The position numbers and the translations under genes were made by a program. The notes under the pieces were generated by a model. It was not told the DNA's origin. It did not search any database and was given only the letters and a program-made list of their open reading frames with translations. From assembly GCA_003244185.1 (NCBI GenBank), contig QHBT01000054.1, forward strand, positions 1 through 56,646: DNA of 56,646 bases, written 5' to 3'. Below are positions 1 through 9,063 of this stretch, piece after piece. The stretch comes from Candidatus Dormiibacter spiritus (GTDB lineage: Bacteria > Chloroflexota > Dormibacteria > Dormibacterales > Dormibacteraceae). Within the stretch, counting starts at the first letter, position 1; the number at the start of each line of letters is the position of its first letter.

Positions 1-78
1 ATCTCCATTCGAGAACAGCGATCGGACCGTGGCGCCAGGTTCCGAGAGACCTTCCAGATGGGCGATCGAGAGCTTTAA

Positions 79-1200
79 ATGCCCCGAAGGCGGGGTAACG
101 GCGAGGGTTCCATCTATCAGCGCAAAGACGGCAAATGGTGCGCTGCCGCGACGACGCCTGATGGCTATAGGAAGGTGCTCTACGGCACCACCCGAGAGGC
201 GGTCCGCAGAAAGCTGACGGGGATTCAGCACTCCATCGACAGCGGCACTTACACCGACGCAGCTGGGCTAACTCTCGGGAAGTATCTCGACCAATGGCTC
301 GAGGAGGTCGTCAAGCCGTCTGTTCGGCGCTGGACGTACCTAGGCTACGAGGTCCATGTCCGGCTACACATCAAGCCAATCCTCGGAACCGTTGCTCTTG
401 ACAGGCTGACGCCAATGCACGTCCAGTCGATGATCAATCGCAAGCTTCAAGAAGGTCTGTCGCCCAAGAGCGTCAAGTACATCCGAGGCACGCTGCGGAC
501 GGCGCTCAACCAGGCGATCCGGTGGGGCCTTCTCTCTCGAAACGCCGCCACCATGGTCGAGCTGCCCAAGGTCAGCAGATACGAAATCCGGCCCTTCACC
601 ACCGATGAGGCGCGGCGGTTCCTGGCAGCGATCAAAGGTGATCGCCTGGAGGCCCTCTATTCGGTCGCTCTGACTATGGGCCTGCGGCAGGGGGAAGCCC
701 TCGGACTCCGCTGGCAGGACATTGACTTGGACATGGGATACATTCGCGTTTCCAAGCAACTGCAGCGGCTCGACGGAAAGCTGCAACTCGTTGATCTGAA
801 GACGGACCGCAGCCGACGGACGCTAGTCATACCCGCTTCGATTGTCGATGGGCTCCGGCAGCACAAGGTTCGTCAGGCCGAAGAGCGGGCGGCAACAGGT
901 AATTCAGTTCGACGCGACGATCTTGTCTTCACAACTCCAGAAGGGGAGCCGTTGGAGGGAACCACGGTCTCCCGTCACTTTCACCGGCACTTGGATCAAG
1001 CAGGCCTTTCACAGCGGCGTTTCCACGACCTTCGGCACTCATGCGCAACGCTCCTCATGGTCCAGGGCGTCTCGCCGAGGGTGGTCATGGACGTACTCGG
1101 GCACTCGGAGATCGCCATGACCATGAACACGTACTCGCATGTAATTCCCGAACTGCGGCGCGACGCCGCAGATCGTATGGAGGACCTGCTCACCCGCTAG
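79..1200 (+). CDS. Phage-type tyrosine integrase
   Basis: Site-specific recombinase that would integrate or excise a mobile element by cutting and rejoining att sites through a phosphotyrosine intermediate. The 373-residue protein has the full layout: an N-terminal arm-binding segment (about residues 5-60, beginning NGEGSIYQR), a SAM-like core-binding domain (65-160) and a catalytic domain with R203, K241, H316-x-x-R319, H342 and nucleophile Y352. ATG at 79 follows a TAA at 76-78. The coding sequence ends inside a tandem repeat. The 78 bases upstream carry the end of another reading frame that I cannot assign (possibly an excisionase). The element it served probably extends left of the window, since catabolic genes start right after it. 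Family is certain; att sites are not located. Confidence 0.95.
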   Translation: MPRRRGNGEGSIYQRKDGKWCAAATTPDGYRKVLYGTTREAVRRKLTGIQHSIDSGTYTDAAGLTLGKYLDQWLEEVVKPSVRRWTYLGYEVHVRLHIKPILGTVALDRLTPMHVQSMINRKLQEGLSPKSVKYIRGTLRTALNQAIRWGLLSRNAATMVELPKVSRYEIRPFTTDEARRFLAAIKGDRLEALYSVALTMGLRQGEALGLRWQDIDLDMGYIRVSKQLQRLDGKLQLVDLKTDRSRRTLVIPASIVDGLRQHKVRQAEERAATGNSVRRDDLVFTTPEGEPLEGTTVSRHFHRHLDQAGLSQRRFHDLRHSCATLLMVQGVSPRVVMDVLGHSEIAMTMNTYSHVIPELRRDAADRMEDLLTR

Positions 1201-1224
1201 CAGGTTCTCACCCGCTAGCAGGTT
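1189..1224 (+). repeat. Two perfect 18-bp tandem copies spanning the integrase stop codon
   Basis: The unit CTCACCCGCTAGCAGGTT occurs twice head to tail (1189-1206, 1207-1224) and a third copy starts (CTCACC, 1225-1230) before diverging. The first copy encodes the last codons of the integrase (Leu-Thr-Arg-stop), and the same stop is duplicated downstream. Each unit contains the palindrome GCTAGC. It could be a slippage duplication or part of a recombination or regulatory site. Confidence 0.8.
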
Positions 1225-1357
1225 CTCACCGGCCACCTTCAGGGCTGCGACGACAGCCACCAGCACTCCGCCGCAGGCGGCCAGACTTCTCATCGGGCCC
1301 CAGTTGTCGACGGGTCGCTGCGCCCGGCAGAGCAACGACCACGGGCTAAGGAGCAAC

Positions 1358-2284
1358 TCAGCCGATTGACGCGGACACAGCCTCCTCCCAGCCGGGTAGC
1401 GCCCGGACGGCGTCGATCGTCGTGGCCGCCCGGGCACCGACCCAGGATGCCACCCGCGCGGCCTGCGGCCAGTCCAGGCCCCGATACCAGGAGACTAGGA
1501 TGGCGGCGGCGAAGGCGTCTCCGGCCCCAGTGGTGTCGACCGCCTCGACAGGAGTCGGGGGGACGTCCTGCTCCCAGCCCTCCCGCGTCGCCGCGGAGCA
1601 GCCGCGGTTCCCGTCCGTTACGGCGACGAACTGACGCACGCCCATCTCCAGAAGCCGGCGGGCCGCGGCACGGCGGTCCGGGAGTCCGGTGATGGCGGTG
1701 GCCTCCGCCAGGCTGGGACAGAAGACGTCCACAAGCGGGAGCGCCGGCACCAGCTCCTCCCATCGCATCTCCGGCCCATGCGTGACGTCGAGCGATGTAA
1801 GGAGACCGGCACCAGATGCTTCGGTCAGGAGCGATCGCAGGCGTGCGCCGTCGAGCCGCCGCAGAAGCAGTGCATATCCGAGATGCAGGGCACGGACGCC
1901 AACGTCGACTAGAGTCGCAATCGGGACGTCCTCCGTGCCGAAGTCGTCGCTCGCGCCGTGGCAGTGGAGGAAGGTGCGCTCCCCGGAAGGGTGGACAAGC
2001 ACGATCGTGCTCGATGTGGGAACGCCCTCGACCACGTGCAGGCGGGCGTCGGTCGCCCACGACCGGACCCGGTCGCCCAGGATGGCGCCCAGCTCGTCAT
2101 CGCCGATGCAGCCAAGGGTCATAACCGGCACGCCGAAATTGGCGATCACGGAGCCGGCGTTGGCCACCAGCCCCCCGCTGTGGAGCGAGACCACGTCGAC
2201 CGTCGTCAAGCCCAGCCACTGGAGGTCGCGCGGCACCGGGCGCACCCTCAGGTCCACGGTCGTATGCCCCGCGACGGCAATCAT
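1358..2284 (-). CDS. PfkB-family carbohydrate kinase
   Basis: ATP-dependent kinase of the ribokinase/PfkB fold, likely phosphorylating a sugar or 2-keto-3-deoxy acid made by the upstream enzymes. It has the N-terminal glycine-rich motif (GGLVANAGSVIANFG) and the C-terminal signature DTTGAGDAFAAA with the catalytic Asp and anion hole. Length 308 residues, normal for the family. The start MIAVAGHTTVDL at 2284 overlaps the xylulokinase stop as ATGA; an in-frame extension to 2425 lies inside xylB and is rejected. It is the last gene of the long minus-strand operon, convergent with the integrase. Substrate is not readable from sequence; KDG, tagatose-6-P or a modified fructose are possible. Confidence 0.9.
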   Translation of the reverse strand: MIAVAGHTTVDLRVRPVPRDLQWLGLTTVDVVSLHSGGLVANAGSVIANFGVPVMTLGCIGDDELGAILGDRVRSWATDARLHVVEGVPTSSTIVLVHPSGERTFLHCHGASDDFGTEDVPIATLVDVGVRALHLGYALLLRRLDGARLRSLLTEASGAGLLTSLDVTHGPEMRWEELVPALPLVDVFCPSLAEATAITGLPDRRAAARRLLEMGVRQFVAVTDGNRGCSAATREGWEQDVPPTPVEAVDTTGAGDAFAAAILVSWYRGLDWPQAARVASWVGARAATTIDAVRALPGWEEAVSASIG

Positions 2285-3753
2285 CCGGATCCGTCCGCCG
2301 AAGCGACCAACGGTGGTCGGAGGGCGCGCAGCGCTGGGTACAGGGAACGGAAGCGCGCGTACCCATCCTCGTAGACCGGCAGCCAGTCGCGGTCCGGCTC
2401 GGCACCGGGCTTCAGCCTGACGCACACGCTCACCGCCTGTGGCACGTCGGCGAAGACTCGGGCGGCGACACCGCCCAGCATGGCTGCTCCCAACGCCGAG
2501 CTCTCCTCTACCGTCGAGACCTCCAGCGAGATCCCGAGCACGCTGGCGACGACACGGAGCCAGAACTTGCTGCGGGCACCACCTCCCGAGGCCCTGCCCA
2601 CGGCCGAGCCCACACCAAGCCCGCGCAGGAGCTCCAGGCAGTCCCGAAGGCCAAACGCCACGCCCTCCAGCACCGACCGCGTGAGGGCTCCGCGATCATG
2701 CTGCAGCGAGAGGCCGTGGAAGGTGCCGCGCGCGGCCGGGTCCACATGCGGCGTGCGCTCACCCGCCAGGTAGGGCAGGAACAGCAGCCCTCCCGCGCCC
2801 GCCGGGGAGGCGGCAGCTTCGGCCAGAAGGGCCTCGTAGTCCAGCCCCGGTGCCAACGTGTCCCGGAACCAGCGCAGCGAGCCGGCCGCGGAGAGCATCA
2901 CCCCCATCGCGTGCCACGTACCGGGCACCGCGTGGCAGAAAGTGTGCGCGCGTCCTTCCGGCTCCGGCGCGTAGTTGCGCAGGACGGCGAACACGACGCC
3001 GGACGTCCCCAGCACCACCGAGAGGGGACCGGGCCGGTCGATGCCGACACCTATGGCTGCGGCCGCCTGGTCGCCGGCGCCGGCCGCGACGGGGGAACCG
3101 TTGGGCGCCCGACCGGCCGGCTCCGTGCTCTCGAGCAGTCGCGGCAGCCACGAGGGCGGCAGCTCCAGCCCCTCCAACACCTCGGTGCTCCAGCGCCGCG
3201 CCGCCACCTCCAAGAGCAGCGTCCCGGAGGCGTCGGTAACGTCCATCGCGCGCTCGCCGGTGAGCCGGAAGCGTATGTAGTCCTTGGGCAGCATGACGTG
3301 GCGGATGCGGGCGAAGCTGGCCGGCTCCTGGCTGCGCAGCCACAGAAGCTTCGGTGCTGTGAAGCCGGGGAGCGCCCGGTTCCCAGTCAGCTGGATCAGT
3401 CGCTGGAGCCCGATGGCCTTCTCGATCGCCTCGCATTCGGCGGCGGTACGCTGGTCGTTCCACAGGATCGCGGGACGGATCACCCGGTCTTGCTCGTCCA
3501 GGCAGACCAGCCCGTGCATCTGCCCCGAGAAGCCTATCGCTAGGACCTCCGTGACCGACTGCGTCAGTCGGCCGAGCACCTGCTGGGTAGCGCGCCACCA
3601 GTCCTCCGGGTCCTGTTCGGCCCATCCCGGCCGAGGAGTCCGGAGCGGATAGGAGGCCTCCGCCACCGCCAGTGGATCACCGGCCGGCGAAAGGGCAACG
3701 CCCTTGACCGCGGTGGTGCCGACATCGAGGCCGAGCAGGCCGGCTGCCGTCAC
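2281..3753 (-). CDS. xylB: Xylulokinase-type FGGY kinase
   Basis: Cytosolic FGGY kinase, 490 residues, the usual length. The N-terminus LLGLDVGTTAVKG is the phosphate-binding motif of the actin-like fold. The segments GFSGQMHGLV, LWNDQRTAAEC, TGNRALPGFTAPKLLWL and MLPKDYIRFRLTGE are those of XylB rather than of glycerol or gluconate kinase. Expected reaction is ATP + D-xylulose to xylulose 5-phosphate; a close ketose is possible. The GTG start (3751-3753) overlaps the preceding SMP-30 stop as GTGA, and the stop overlaps the PfkB start as ATGA, so the three are translationally coupled. No xylose isomerase is present; the AGE epimerase or the SDR may provide the ketose. Confidence 0.88.
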   Translation of the reverse strand: MTAAGLLGLDVGTTAVKGVALSPAGDPLAVAEASYPLRTPRPGWAEQDPEDWWRATQQVLGRLTQSVTEVLAIGFSGQMHGLVCLDEQDRVIRPAILWNDQRTAAECEAIEKAIGLQRLIQLTGNRALPGFTAPKLLWLRSQEPASFARIRHVMLPKDYIRFRLTGERAMDVTDASGTLLLEVAARRWSTEVLEGLELPPSWLPRLLESTEPAGRAPNGSPVAAGAGDQAAAAIGVGIDRPGPLSVVLGTSGVVFAVLRNYAPEPEGRAHTFCHAVPGTWHAMGVMLSAAGSLRWFRDTLAPGLDYEALLAEAAASPAGAGGLLFLPYLAGERTPHVDPAARGTFHGLSLQHDRGALTRSVLEGVAFGLRDCLELLRGLGVGSAVGRASGGGARSKFWLRVVASVLGISLEVSTVEESSALGAAMLGGVAARVFADVPQAVSVCVRLKPGAEPDRDWLPVYEDGYARFRSLYPALRALRPPLVASADGSG

Positions 3754-4586
3754 TCTTCCGGGAGCTGTAGGGCGGTGACGTGCCAGCGCCCGAGGTTCGA
3801 GATGAACATCTCGCCGCCGCGCAGCGCAACGTTGGTCGGGTGGCAGAGCTGGTGGGCCTCCGGGTCGGCCACCAGGCAGCGAACGGTGCCGTCGGGGGCT
3901 ACGCGCAGCACCTTGCTCGGCTCGTAGCAGGCGATGTAGAGCCGCCCGGCAGTGTCCAGCGCGAGGCCGTCGGGCAACACCCCCGGCAGGTGAACCACCT
4001 CCTCCCGGCCACCCGGTGAGCCGTCCTCTCCGATCGGGATGCGGAAGACGGCGCTGCCGAATGTCGCAGCCACATACAGAAAGCGACTGTCCGGCGAGAG
4101 CGCCACGCCGTTGGCGAAATCCACATCGGCGTCGTACCAGAGCTCGCCCGAGCCATCAGGCTGAAACCTGAAGATGCCCGGTCCCGGCTCCTTCATGCCG
4201 TGGCTGTCCGAGACAAATAAGTCGCCTCCAGGGAGAACAGCTATCGCGTTCGGCACGCGCATGCGAACGCCGCCGGCCCCCTCGGCGAATCGCTCGAGGC
4301 GCCCCGTGCGGGTATCCAGGGCAAACACAGCGCGGTGCTTCATATCGCAGACGTAAAGTCGGTCGCCGGCGAAGGCCAGACCCAGGCAAAAGCCTCCCGT
4401 CGACGCCACCTGATCCATTGAGCTGCCGTCGCGCGCGATGCGGAAGATCTGCCCCCGCTCGCCTCCGCACCAGACGCTGCCATCGGGGTGGATTGCGATC
4501 CCCTCAGGGTGGTCGAGCTGCGGGTCGGTGAGGGTGCCGTCGTAGAAGACGCGCGTGCGCGCGAGGTCGACCAAGCAGCCCGACAT
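3750..4586 (-). CDS. SMP-30/gluconolactonase-family sugar lactonase
   Basis: Six-bladed beta-propeller hydrolase of the SMP-30/LRE family, 278 residues. Typical repeats and metal-site elements are visible: HPEGIAIHPDGSVWCGGERG near the N-terminus, VPNAIAVLPGGDLFVSDS in the middle, FANGVALSPDSRFLYVA and LPDGLALDTAGRLYIA near the end. The family hydrolyses sugar lactones to aldonic acids in the cytosol with a divalent metal. Here it would act after the SDR dehydrogenase and before the enolase-family dehydratase. ATG at 4586 overlaps the epimerase stop (TGATG). Another frame of this stretch is open much further upstream, but that part is antisense to the coding frame of the epimerase and is not protein. 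Confidence 0.88.
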   Translation of the reverse strand: MSGCLVDLARTRVFYDGTLTDPQLDHPEGIAIHPDGSVWCGGERGQIFRIARDGSSMDQVASTGGFCLGLAFAGDRLYVCDMKHRAVFALDTRTGRLERFAEGAGGVRMRVPNAIAVLPGGDLFVSDSHGMKEPGPGIFRFQPDGSGELWYDADVDFANGVALSPDSRFLYVAATFGSAVFRIPIGEDGSPGGREEVVHLPGVLPDGLALDTAGRLYIACYEPSKVLRVAPDGTVRCLVADPEAHQLCHPTNVALRGGEMFISNLGRWHVTALQLPEE

Positions 4587-5872
4587 CAGCGCACTCCGCG
4601 CGCCGCGCCGGACCGTGTCAGGCCCTGGCGCAGCGAGACCGCCAGTCCCCGGTCGGTTGGCAGCAGCGGAAGAAGGCAGGCATGCAGCGCGTGATAGAGG
4701 TCGGGCTTGCCGCTCCACGGCTGGCTCTTGGGTTGATTGTCCGAGTCCAGAACCGCATGCCAGCCGCCTCTCCGGTGGTCGATGACGTGGCGGTGAGTGA
4801 AGTCCCAGAACGTCCGGTACCAGCGCTCGTACTCCGCGACGCCCGTGACGTCCGCGAGGTAGGCGGCCGCTCCGAGCGCCTCCGCGAACGTCCACCAGTA
4901 CCTGTCGCGGCTGAGCGGCCTGCCCTGGAAGTCCACCGTATATATCAACCCCTCGCCGGAGACGTTCCAACCGTCGCTCAGAGCCTGACGGAACAGTCGC
5001 CTTGCGCTCTCTAGGCACCAGGCCTCCCGATTGCCCGTAGCGGCCCAGGCCTGGCAGAGCAGACGGGCCCACTCGAGCCAGTGCCCGACGATCGAGCCGT
5101 AGGGCCTGTAGAGGTGGTCCGGGTCGTCCCGGTTGTAGTCGGGATCGATCTCCCAGTCGGCCGTGTAGTGCTCCGCCAGCCGCCAGTCGTTGCTCGCCGT
5201 CTTCTCCGTGATCAGGCGGCGGCAGACGCTGAGAGCCCGGCGCAGGTATTCGGATTCGCCAGTGGCGTCGTGCGCGGCGAGCAGCCCCTCGACCATGTGC
5301 ATATTGCTGTTCTGGCCGCGATAGCCGGAGCCGCCGGCCCAGTCGCGCGGAAACTCCTCGACAAACAGGCCCTCCTCCTCCGACCAGAACCGCCGGTCGA
5401 GCACCTCGGTCACGTCCTGCAGAAGCCTGTCCCCCTCCGGTCGATCGGCCAGCACCGCGGTGGCGGCGGCAAGCAGCACATGGGCGTGGCCGTAGCCTTG
5501 CTTCGCGCTGTCGATCGGCCGGTCCGCCCCAGCCGTCCAGTAGTAGCCGCCGTGCTGCGGGTCGCGGTGCCGCTCGAGAAGGAAGCGGATGCCGTGGTCG
5601 GCGACGGCTCCGGCGCCCGGCCGCCCCATCAGGTGTGCGAGCGAAAACGTGTACGTCATCCGGGCGGAGACGACTATCTCCTTGTTGGGGACCTTTGCCG
5701 GCACCCCCTCCGAGTCGAGCTCGAAGAAGCCGCCGCCCGGATCCACGCAGGCGTACTGGTAGAAGTCCAGCAGGCGGTTTGCCTCGGCCAATAGCCACGA
5801 CTCGTGGAGCGGATTGCCCAGCCAACCGCCATTAGGGGCCACTCCGGCAGGCCCTGCCTCAGCGATTCTCAA
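4586..5872 (-). CDS. AGE-family sugar epimerase/isomerase
   Basis: N-acylglucosamine 2-epimerase superfamily protein, 428 residues, an (alpha/alpha)6 barrel. Conserved family segments are present: [20 protein letters not shown] at the N-terminus, [22 protein letters not shown], a [14 protein letters not shown] loop and [20 protein letters not shown] near the C-terminus, matching the histidines and arginine that abstract a proton at C2. Members interconvert aldoses and ketoses or C2 epimers (mannose, N-acyl sugars, sulfoquinovose in YihS). Start is TTG at 5872, overlapping the dehydratase 3' end by 14 bp; a GTG ten codons in is an alternative. Its ketose product could feed XylB or the PfkB kinase. 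Exact substrate unknown. Confidence 0.9.
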   Translation of the reverse strand: MRIAEAGPAGVAPNGGWLGNPLHESWLLAEANRLLDFYQYACVDPGGGFFELDSEGVPAKVPNKEIVVSARMTYTFSLAHLMGRPGAGAVADHGIRFLLERHRDPQHGGYYWTAGADRPIDSAKQGYGHAHVLLAAATAVLADRPEGDRLLQDVTEVLDRRFWSEEEGLFVEEFPRDWAGGSGYRGQNSNMHMVEGLLAAHDATGESEYLRRALSVCRRLITEKTASNDWRLAEHYTADWEIDPDYNRDDPDHLYRPYGSIVGHWLEWARLLCQAWAATGNREAWCLESARRLFRQALSDGWNVSGEGLIYTVDFQGRPLSRDRYWWTFAEALGAAAYLADVTGVAEYERWYRTFWDFTHRHVIDHRRGGWHAVLDSDNQPKSQPWSGKPDLYHALHACLLPLLPTDRGLAVSLRQGLTRSGAARGVR

Positions 5873-7127
5873 GGGCCGAATCCTGATTGATCAGGGCAAC
5901 GGGGCCTCCCACCGTCGGATCGGCCCAATCCTGGTTGGGAACCAGCGGATACCAACCCGGACGCCCGGGGTCGCGATCGTAGGGATAGCCGCCCAGCTCG
6001 CGATAGAGCTCGGCGTAGCGCGCCATTCGGTCCGGATCCAGCTCGATCCCGAGACCGGGAGCGGACGGCACGCTGATACAGCCGTTGCAGTACTCCAGCT
6101 TGCCGCCTTGTACCACATCGTCGACGAGATGGTGATAGTGCGCGTCGGCCGCGAAGCTGAGGTTGGGCAGTACTGCACCCAGGTGCAGCATCGTGGCCAG
6201 CTGGATCCCCAGCTCTCCGGACGAGTGCACGGCAACGCCCAGCTGGAAGGTCTCACAGACGGCGGCCGCTTTGACACACGCACGGATCCCGCCCCAAAAC
6301 GTGGTATCGAGCAGGATCACATCGACAGCAGGATGCTGCACGTTCTGAGCCAGCTGCTCGAAGTTGACTACCACGGTGTTGGTGGCCATCGGCATGGCGA
6401 CTCTGTCCCGCACCTGGCGCATCCCGTTCAGTCCCCAGGTCGGATCCTCGAAGTAGTCGTTGCGCAACCGCTCGATGCGGCGGCCGAAGCGAATGGCCGC
6501 CTCGACGCTGAGAACAGCGTTGGGGTCGTAACGCACACGGTCCTCCGGGAATGCGGCGGCCAGCGCCTCAAAGCACTCCGCCTCGTATTCCGGAGGGTAG
6601 ACGCCGCCCTTCAGCTTGTGCGTGGTGAACCCGTGCCGCTTCTTCAGGGTTCGCGCAAGTGCGACCAGCTGGTCTGGCGTGCGAACTTCACCCTCGCCCG
6701 TGCTGGGATTCGGATGCCGAAAGAACAGGTAGCTCGCGAAAGGGACTTCGGCACGAAGCCGCCCGCCGAGGAGTTGGTAGACGGGCACGCCCAGCCGCTT
6801 GCCAACCAGGTCCAGGCAGGCGAATTCAATCGCGGCGTGCAGCTGTGTGCGGTTGTTATAGAGGCTGGCGGTGGGATTACAGATCTTGAAACGAAGCGCT
6901 TCAAGATCGAAGGGATCATGTCCCAACAGGTAGGGCCGGAGGCCCGCAAATGCCGCGGCGGCGCTTTCGCCACCGCCGCCCATCTCACCCAACCCGACCA
7001 GTCCTTCGTCGGTTTCCAGCTCGATGATGGTGCGCACGAAACGGCCCCAGTGCGCCCCGTTGCTGTGGCGCAGCGGCGCCTCGATGGGTACCGTCACAGT
7101 GGTCGCGCGGACGTCGCGTATCTTCAG
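5859..7127 (-). CDS. Glucarate-dehydratase-like enolase superfamily enzyme (probable CTG start)
   Basis: Mandelate racemase / glucarate dehydratase subgroup enzyme that removes water from a sugar acid to give a 2-keto-3-deoxy acid. Active-site elements in order (422-residue numbering): KLK (K171, K173), D201 in YDPN, E227 in EDP, N250 in MATN and H301 in HSSGE, the set used by GlucD. An in-frame GTG at 7097 would cut off the usual first strand; extending ten codons to CTG at 7127 restores [16 protein letters not shown], and an AGGAGG lies seven bases before it. It sits downstream of the SDR and upstream of the epimerase. Glucarate, galactarate or another aldonate are all possible substrates. 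Confidence 0.9.
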   Translation of the reverse strand: MKIRDVRATTVTVPIEAPLRHSNGAHWGRFVRTIIELETDEGLVGLGEMGGGGESAAAAFAGLRPYLLGHDPFDLEALRFKICNPTASLYNNRTQLHAAIEFACLDLVGKRLGVPVYQLLGGRLRAEVPFASYLFFRHPNPSTGEGEVRTPDQLVALARTLKKRHGFTTHKLKGGVYPPEYEAECFEALAAAFPEDRVRYDPNAVLSVEAAIRFGRRIERLRNDYFEDPTWGLNGMRQVRDRVAMPMATNTVVVNFEQLAQNVQHPAVDVILLDTTFWGGIRACVKAAAVCETFQLGVAVHSSGELGIQLATMLHLGAVLPNLSFAADAHYHHLVDDVVQGGKLEYCNGCISVPSAPGLGIELDPDRMARYAELYRELGGYPYDRDPGRPGWYPLVPNQDWADPTVGGPVALINQDSALENR

Positions 7128-7134
7128 CGGACCA

Positions 7135-7140
7135 CCTCCT
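7135..7140 (-). promoter_or_regulatory. Shine-Dalgarno AGGAGG deciding a CTG start
   Basis: AGGAGGTGGT reads on the minus strand at 7131-7140. The AGGAGG core ends seven bases before CTG at 7125-7127, ideal spacing. No ATG, GTG or TTG lies at that distance in the dehydratase frame, and GTG at 7097 is about 37 bases away, so the site supports initiation at CTG. Confidence 0.65.
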
Positions 7141-7151
7141 CGCTCAAAGTC

Positions 7152-7958
7152 TCATTTCGGTAGGGTGACCGGAAGGCTGGCCAGCATCCCGCCGTCAACG
7201 CGGACTTCGATGCCAGTTACGAAGCTGGCGGCGGGGCTGGCCAGGAACGTGATGACCTCAGCCACCTCCTCCACCGTCGCCACCCGCCCCAGCGGATGCA
7301 GCGCCCCCCAGCTCCGGATCAATGCCTCGACGCTCTGCTCGCCCTTGAATTTGTCGGCTGCCCAGCGCAACATGGGTGTGTCCACCGAGCCGGGACAGAC
7401 TGCGTTGACACGGATGCCGTCCGCCGCGTGGTCCACCGCCATCGCTCGAGTCAACGCGTTCACGCCTCCCTTGCTGGCGGCGTACGCGACGACGCCCGTC
7501 TGCGCCCCGAACGCCTGCACCGACGAGACGTTTACGATCGCGCCGCCCCCGCGGCGGCGCATCTCTGGCACCGCATATTTGCCGGTCAGGAACATGCCCT
7601 TCAAGTTGATCTCGAGCGTCCGGTCCCAGGTCTCCTCCGGCATGTCCACCACGCTGCCGTAGGTCTGAATGCCGGCGGAGTTAACCAGAATGTCCAGGCC
7701 CCCATGACGGGCGACCGCCGCTGCCACGAGAGCCTCGACCTCGCCGGCAGCGCGAACGTCGGCCCGCATGCCGCTCACGATCAGGCCCTCCTGGCTCAGC
7801 TCCGCCACTGCCCGCTCCAGAGATGCCTCGTCGTGGCTGCCGATGATCACAGCAGTGCCGGCTTGAGCCAGTCGGCGCGCCGCGCCCCGGCCAATCCCGG
7901 TGCTGCCGCCGCTCACAACGGCCACCTTGCCAGCCAGGTTGGTTTGAGTGTCCGTCAT
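7152..7958 (-). CDS. SDR-family sugar dehydrogenase
   Basis: Classical short-chain dehydrogenase/reductase, 268 residues. It shows the NAD(P)-binding motif SGGSTGIGRG, the NSAG structural motif, catalytic Ser-Tyr-Lys (NVSSVQAF, then YAASK) and the VNAVCPGSVDTPM loop. It most resembles glucose 1-dehydrogenase-type members and would oxidise the imported sugar to a lactone or keto-sugar, feeding the SMP-30 lactonase. ATG at 7958 is preceded by GGGGGAGA; the in-frame extension to 7988 runs into the upstream gene and is rejected. It lies 13 bases after the DUF4432 gene. The substrate cannot be read from sequence. Confidence 0.92.
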   Translation of the reverse strand: MTDTQTNLAGKVAVVSGGSTGIGRGAARRLAQAGTAVIIGSHDEASLERAVAELSQEGLIVSGMRADVRAAGEVEALVAAAVARHGGLDILVNSAGIQTYGSVVDMPEETWDRTLEINLKGMFLTGKYAVPEMRRRGGGAIVNVSSVQAFGAQTGVVAYAASKGGVNALTRAMAVDHAADGIRVNAVCPGSVDTPMLRWAADKFKGEQSVEALIRSWGALHPLGRVATVEEVAEVITFLASPAASFVTGIEVRVDGGMLASLPVTLPK

Positions 7959-7971
7959 TCTCCCCCTCTGA

Positions 7972-9063
7972 TCAGTCCGACTCCGCACCCGAGGTCACAC
8001 TGCCGTCGGGCGCGATCCGTTCCACTCGGCCCCCAGCTCGGAAGAGCACGGCGGCGAGGTGGGTGTCAATGCATCCGCCGGCCTCCAGCCGCCGGGAGGT
8101 GCCCCGGCGGACGGCCTCGGCCAGCCCCTCGCCGGGCCAGGAGGTCCAGGGCTCGAGCGCCATGCTGTAAGTGCGGCCGAACCAGGGGTAGCCGTATCCG
8201 CCTCGGGCGACCTGCCAGTACCACAGGTGGGGAAATACAGCGGGGTCCCAGCTGAGCCCGAACCCAGCCCTCAACTCCGGGTTGGTCACCGCGTACCAGC
8301 CCTCCGGAACATCGGTGATGTAGAGGAACTCGGCGCGCCGAGCTTCGGGTGGCGGCATCTGCGAGAGGTCCATCTCGCCGCCCTCCCGGTCGGCGACCAG
8401 CGGCCAGCGGCCGGTGGCGGCAGGAAGAGCGCGCTGGCGGTCGAATGCGACGGCATCGGGGACCCGGACCATCCCGCCGGGCAAGTGAAAAGAGCAGCCT
8501 CCCGCAAGAAACGGCGCGCCCAGGACCGGGTGATGACCCCACATCAAGTCGATGGGCTCAGCCCCTTCGTTGACGAGCGTCTCATCAAGTTCCAGCACGG
8601 CCCGGTCCCCGCGAAGACGCATGACCTTCTGCAGTACCAACGGATAGCGCAGGAGGCGGACCCGAAGTACGACCGCGACCTCCTCCGGCCTGTCGGCGAC
8701 CACCCCCCACTCCCACGGCAGGCTGGGAGTTTCCCCGTGCTGGCCCCATTCAGTGCCTGCATGAGCCGCCGGCGGCCCTCCATTTGGCAGCGCCTCCAGC
8801 CAGCCTCCTTCGTAGAAGTCCATCATCGGTCCCAGACCCGGCGACGACGCCCGCGCGGCGCGCCAGTCGCGCAGGCTCGTCGGGGAAGCCCAGAGTACGT
8901 CCAGGTCCAGCTCCTTGAGCCGCAGTTCCACGACGTCGCTACCCTTGTCCGGCAGCACAGTTACCCGCAGCGCGCGGTTCTCGAGCACCACCACCTGCAG
9001 ACCATGCTGCTGGAACGCCGCAAGCCGGCAGCCGTGCTTGCGAGGCTCGATCCAGCCGATCAT
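7972..9063 (-). CDS. DUF4432 / aldose 1-epimerase-like protein
   Basis: A 363-residue beta-sandwich protein of the galactose mutarotase superfamily. Typical elements: an N-terminal LRVTVLPDKGSDVVELRLK strand pair, FYEGGWLEALPNGG, HGETPSLPWEW, LDETLVNEG, WGHHPVLGAPFL and a C-terminal LEPWTSWPGEGL. Members interconvert alpha and beta anomers or bind modified sugars; DUF4432 proteins occur in sugar-acid clusters. It may supply the correct anomer to the SDR. The ATG overlaps the stop of the DUF3343 gene as ATGA, tying sugar catabolism translationally to the sulfur/selenium module just upstream. Superfamily is confident, reaction is inferred. Confidence 0.8.
   Translation of the reverse strand: MIGWIEPRKHGCRLAAFQQHGLQVVVLENRALRVTVLPDKGSDVVELRLKELDLDVLWASPTSLRDWRAARASSPGLGPMMDFYEGGWLEALPNGGPPAAHAGTEWGQHGETPSLPWEWGVVADRPEEVAVVLRVRLLRYPLVLQKVMRLRGDRAVLELDETLVNEGAEPIDLMWGHHPVLGAPFLAGGCSFHLPGGMVRVPDAVAFDRQRALPAATGRWPLVADREGGEMDLSQMPPPEARRAEFLYITDVPEGWYAVTNPELRAGFGLSWDPAVFPHLWYWQVARGGYGYPWFGRTYSMALEPWTSWPGEGLAEAVRRGTSRRLEAGGCIDTHLAAVLFRAGGRVERIAPDGSVTSGAESD

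Noticed and set aside
1-78. Excisionase gene fragment upstream of the integrase
   Set aside because: Fewer than 32 codons are visible in any frame and none shows a helix-turn-helix; a frame ending at 76-78 and another ending at 96-98 are equally possible.
3750-5825. 691-residue extension of the SMP-30 protein
   Set aside because: The part beyond 4586 overlaps the AGE epimerase in another frame and has no SMP-30 features; the ATG at 4586 gives the normal family length.
5814-7163. 449-codon plus-strand open frame
   Set aside because: Antisense to the clearly coding enolase-family gene; composition is typical of the reverse complement of GC-rich coding sequence, with no domain.
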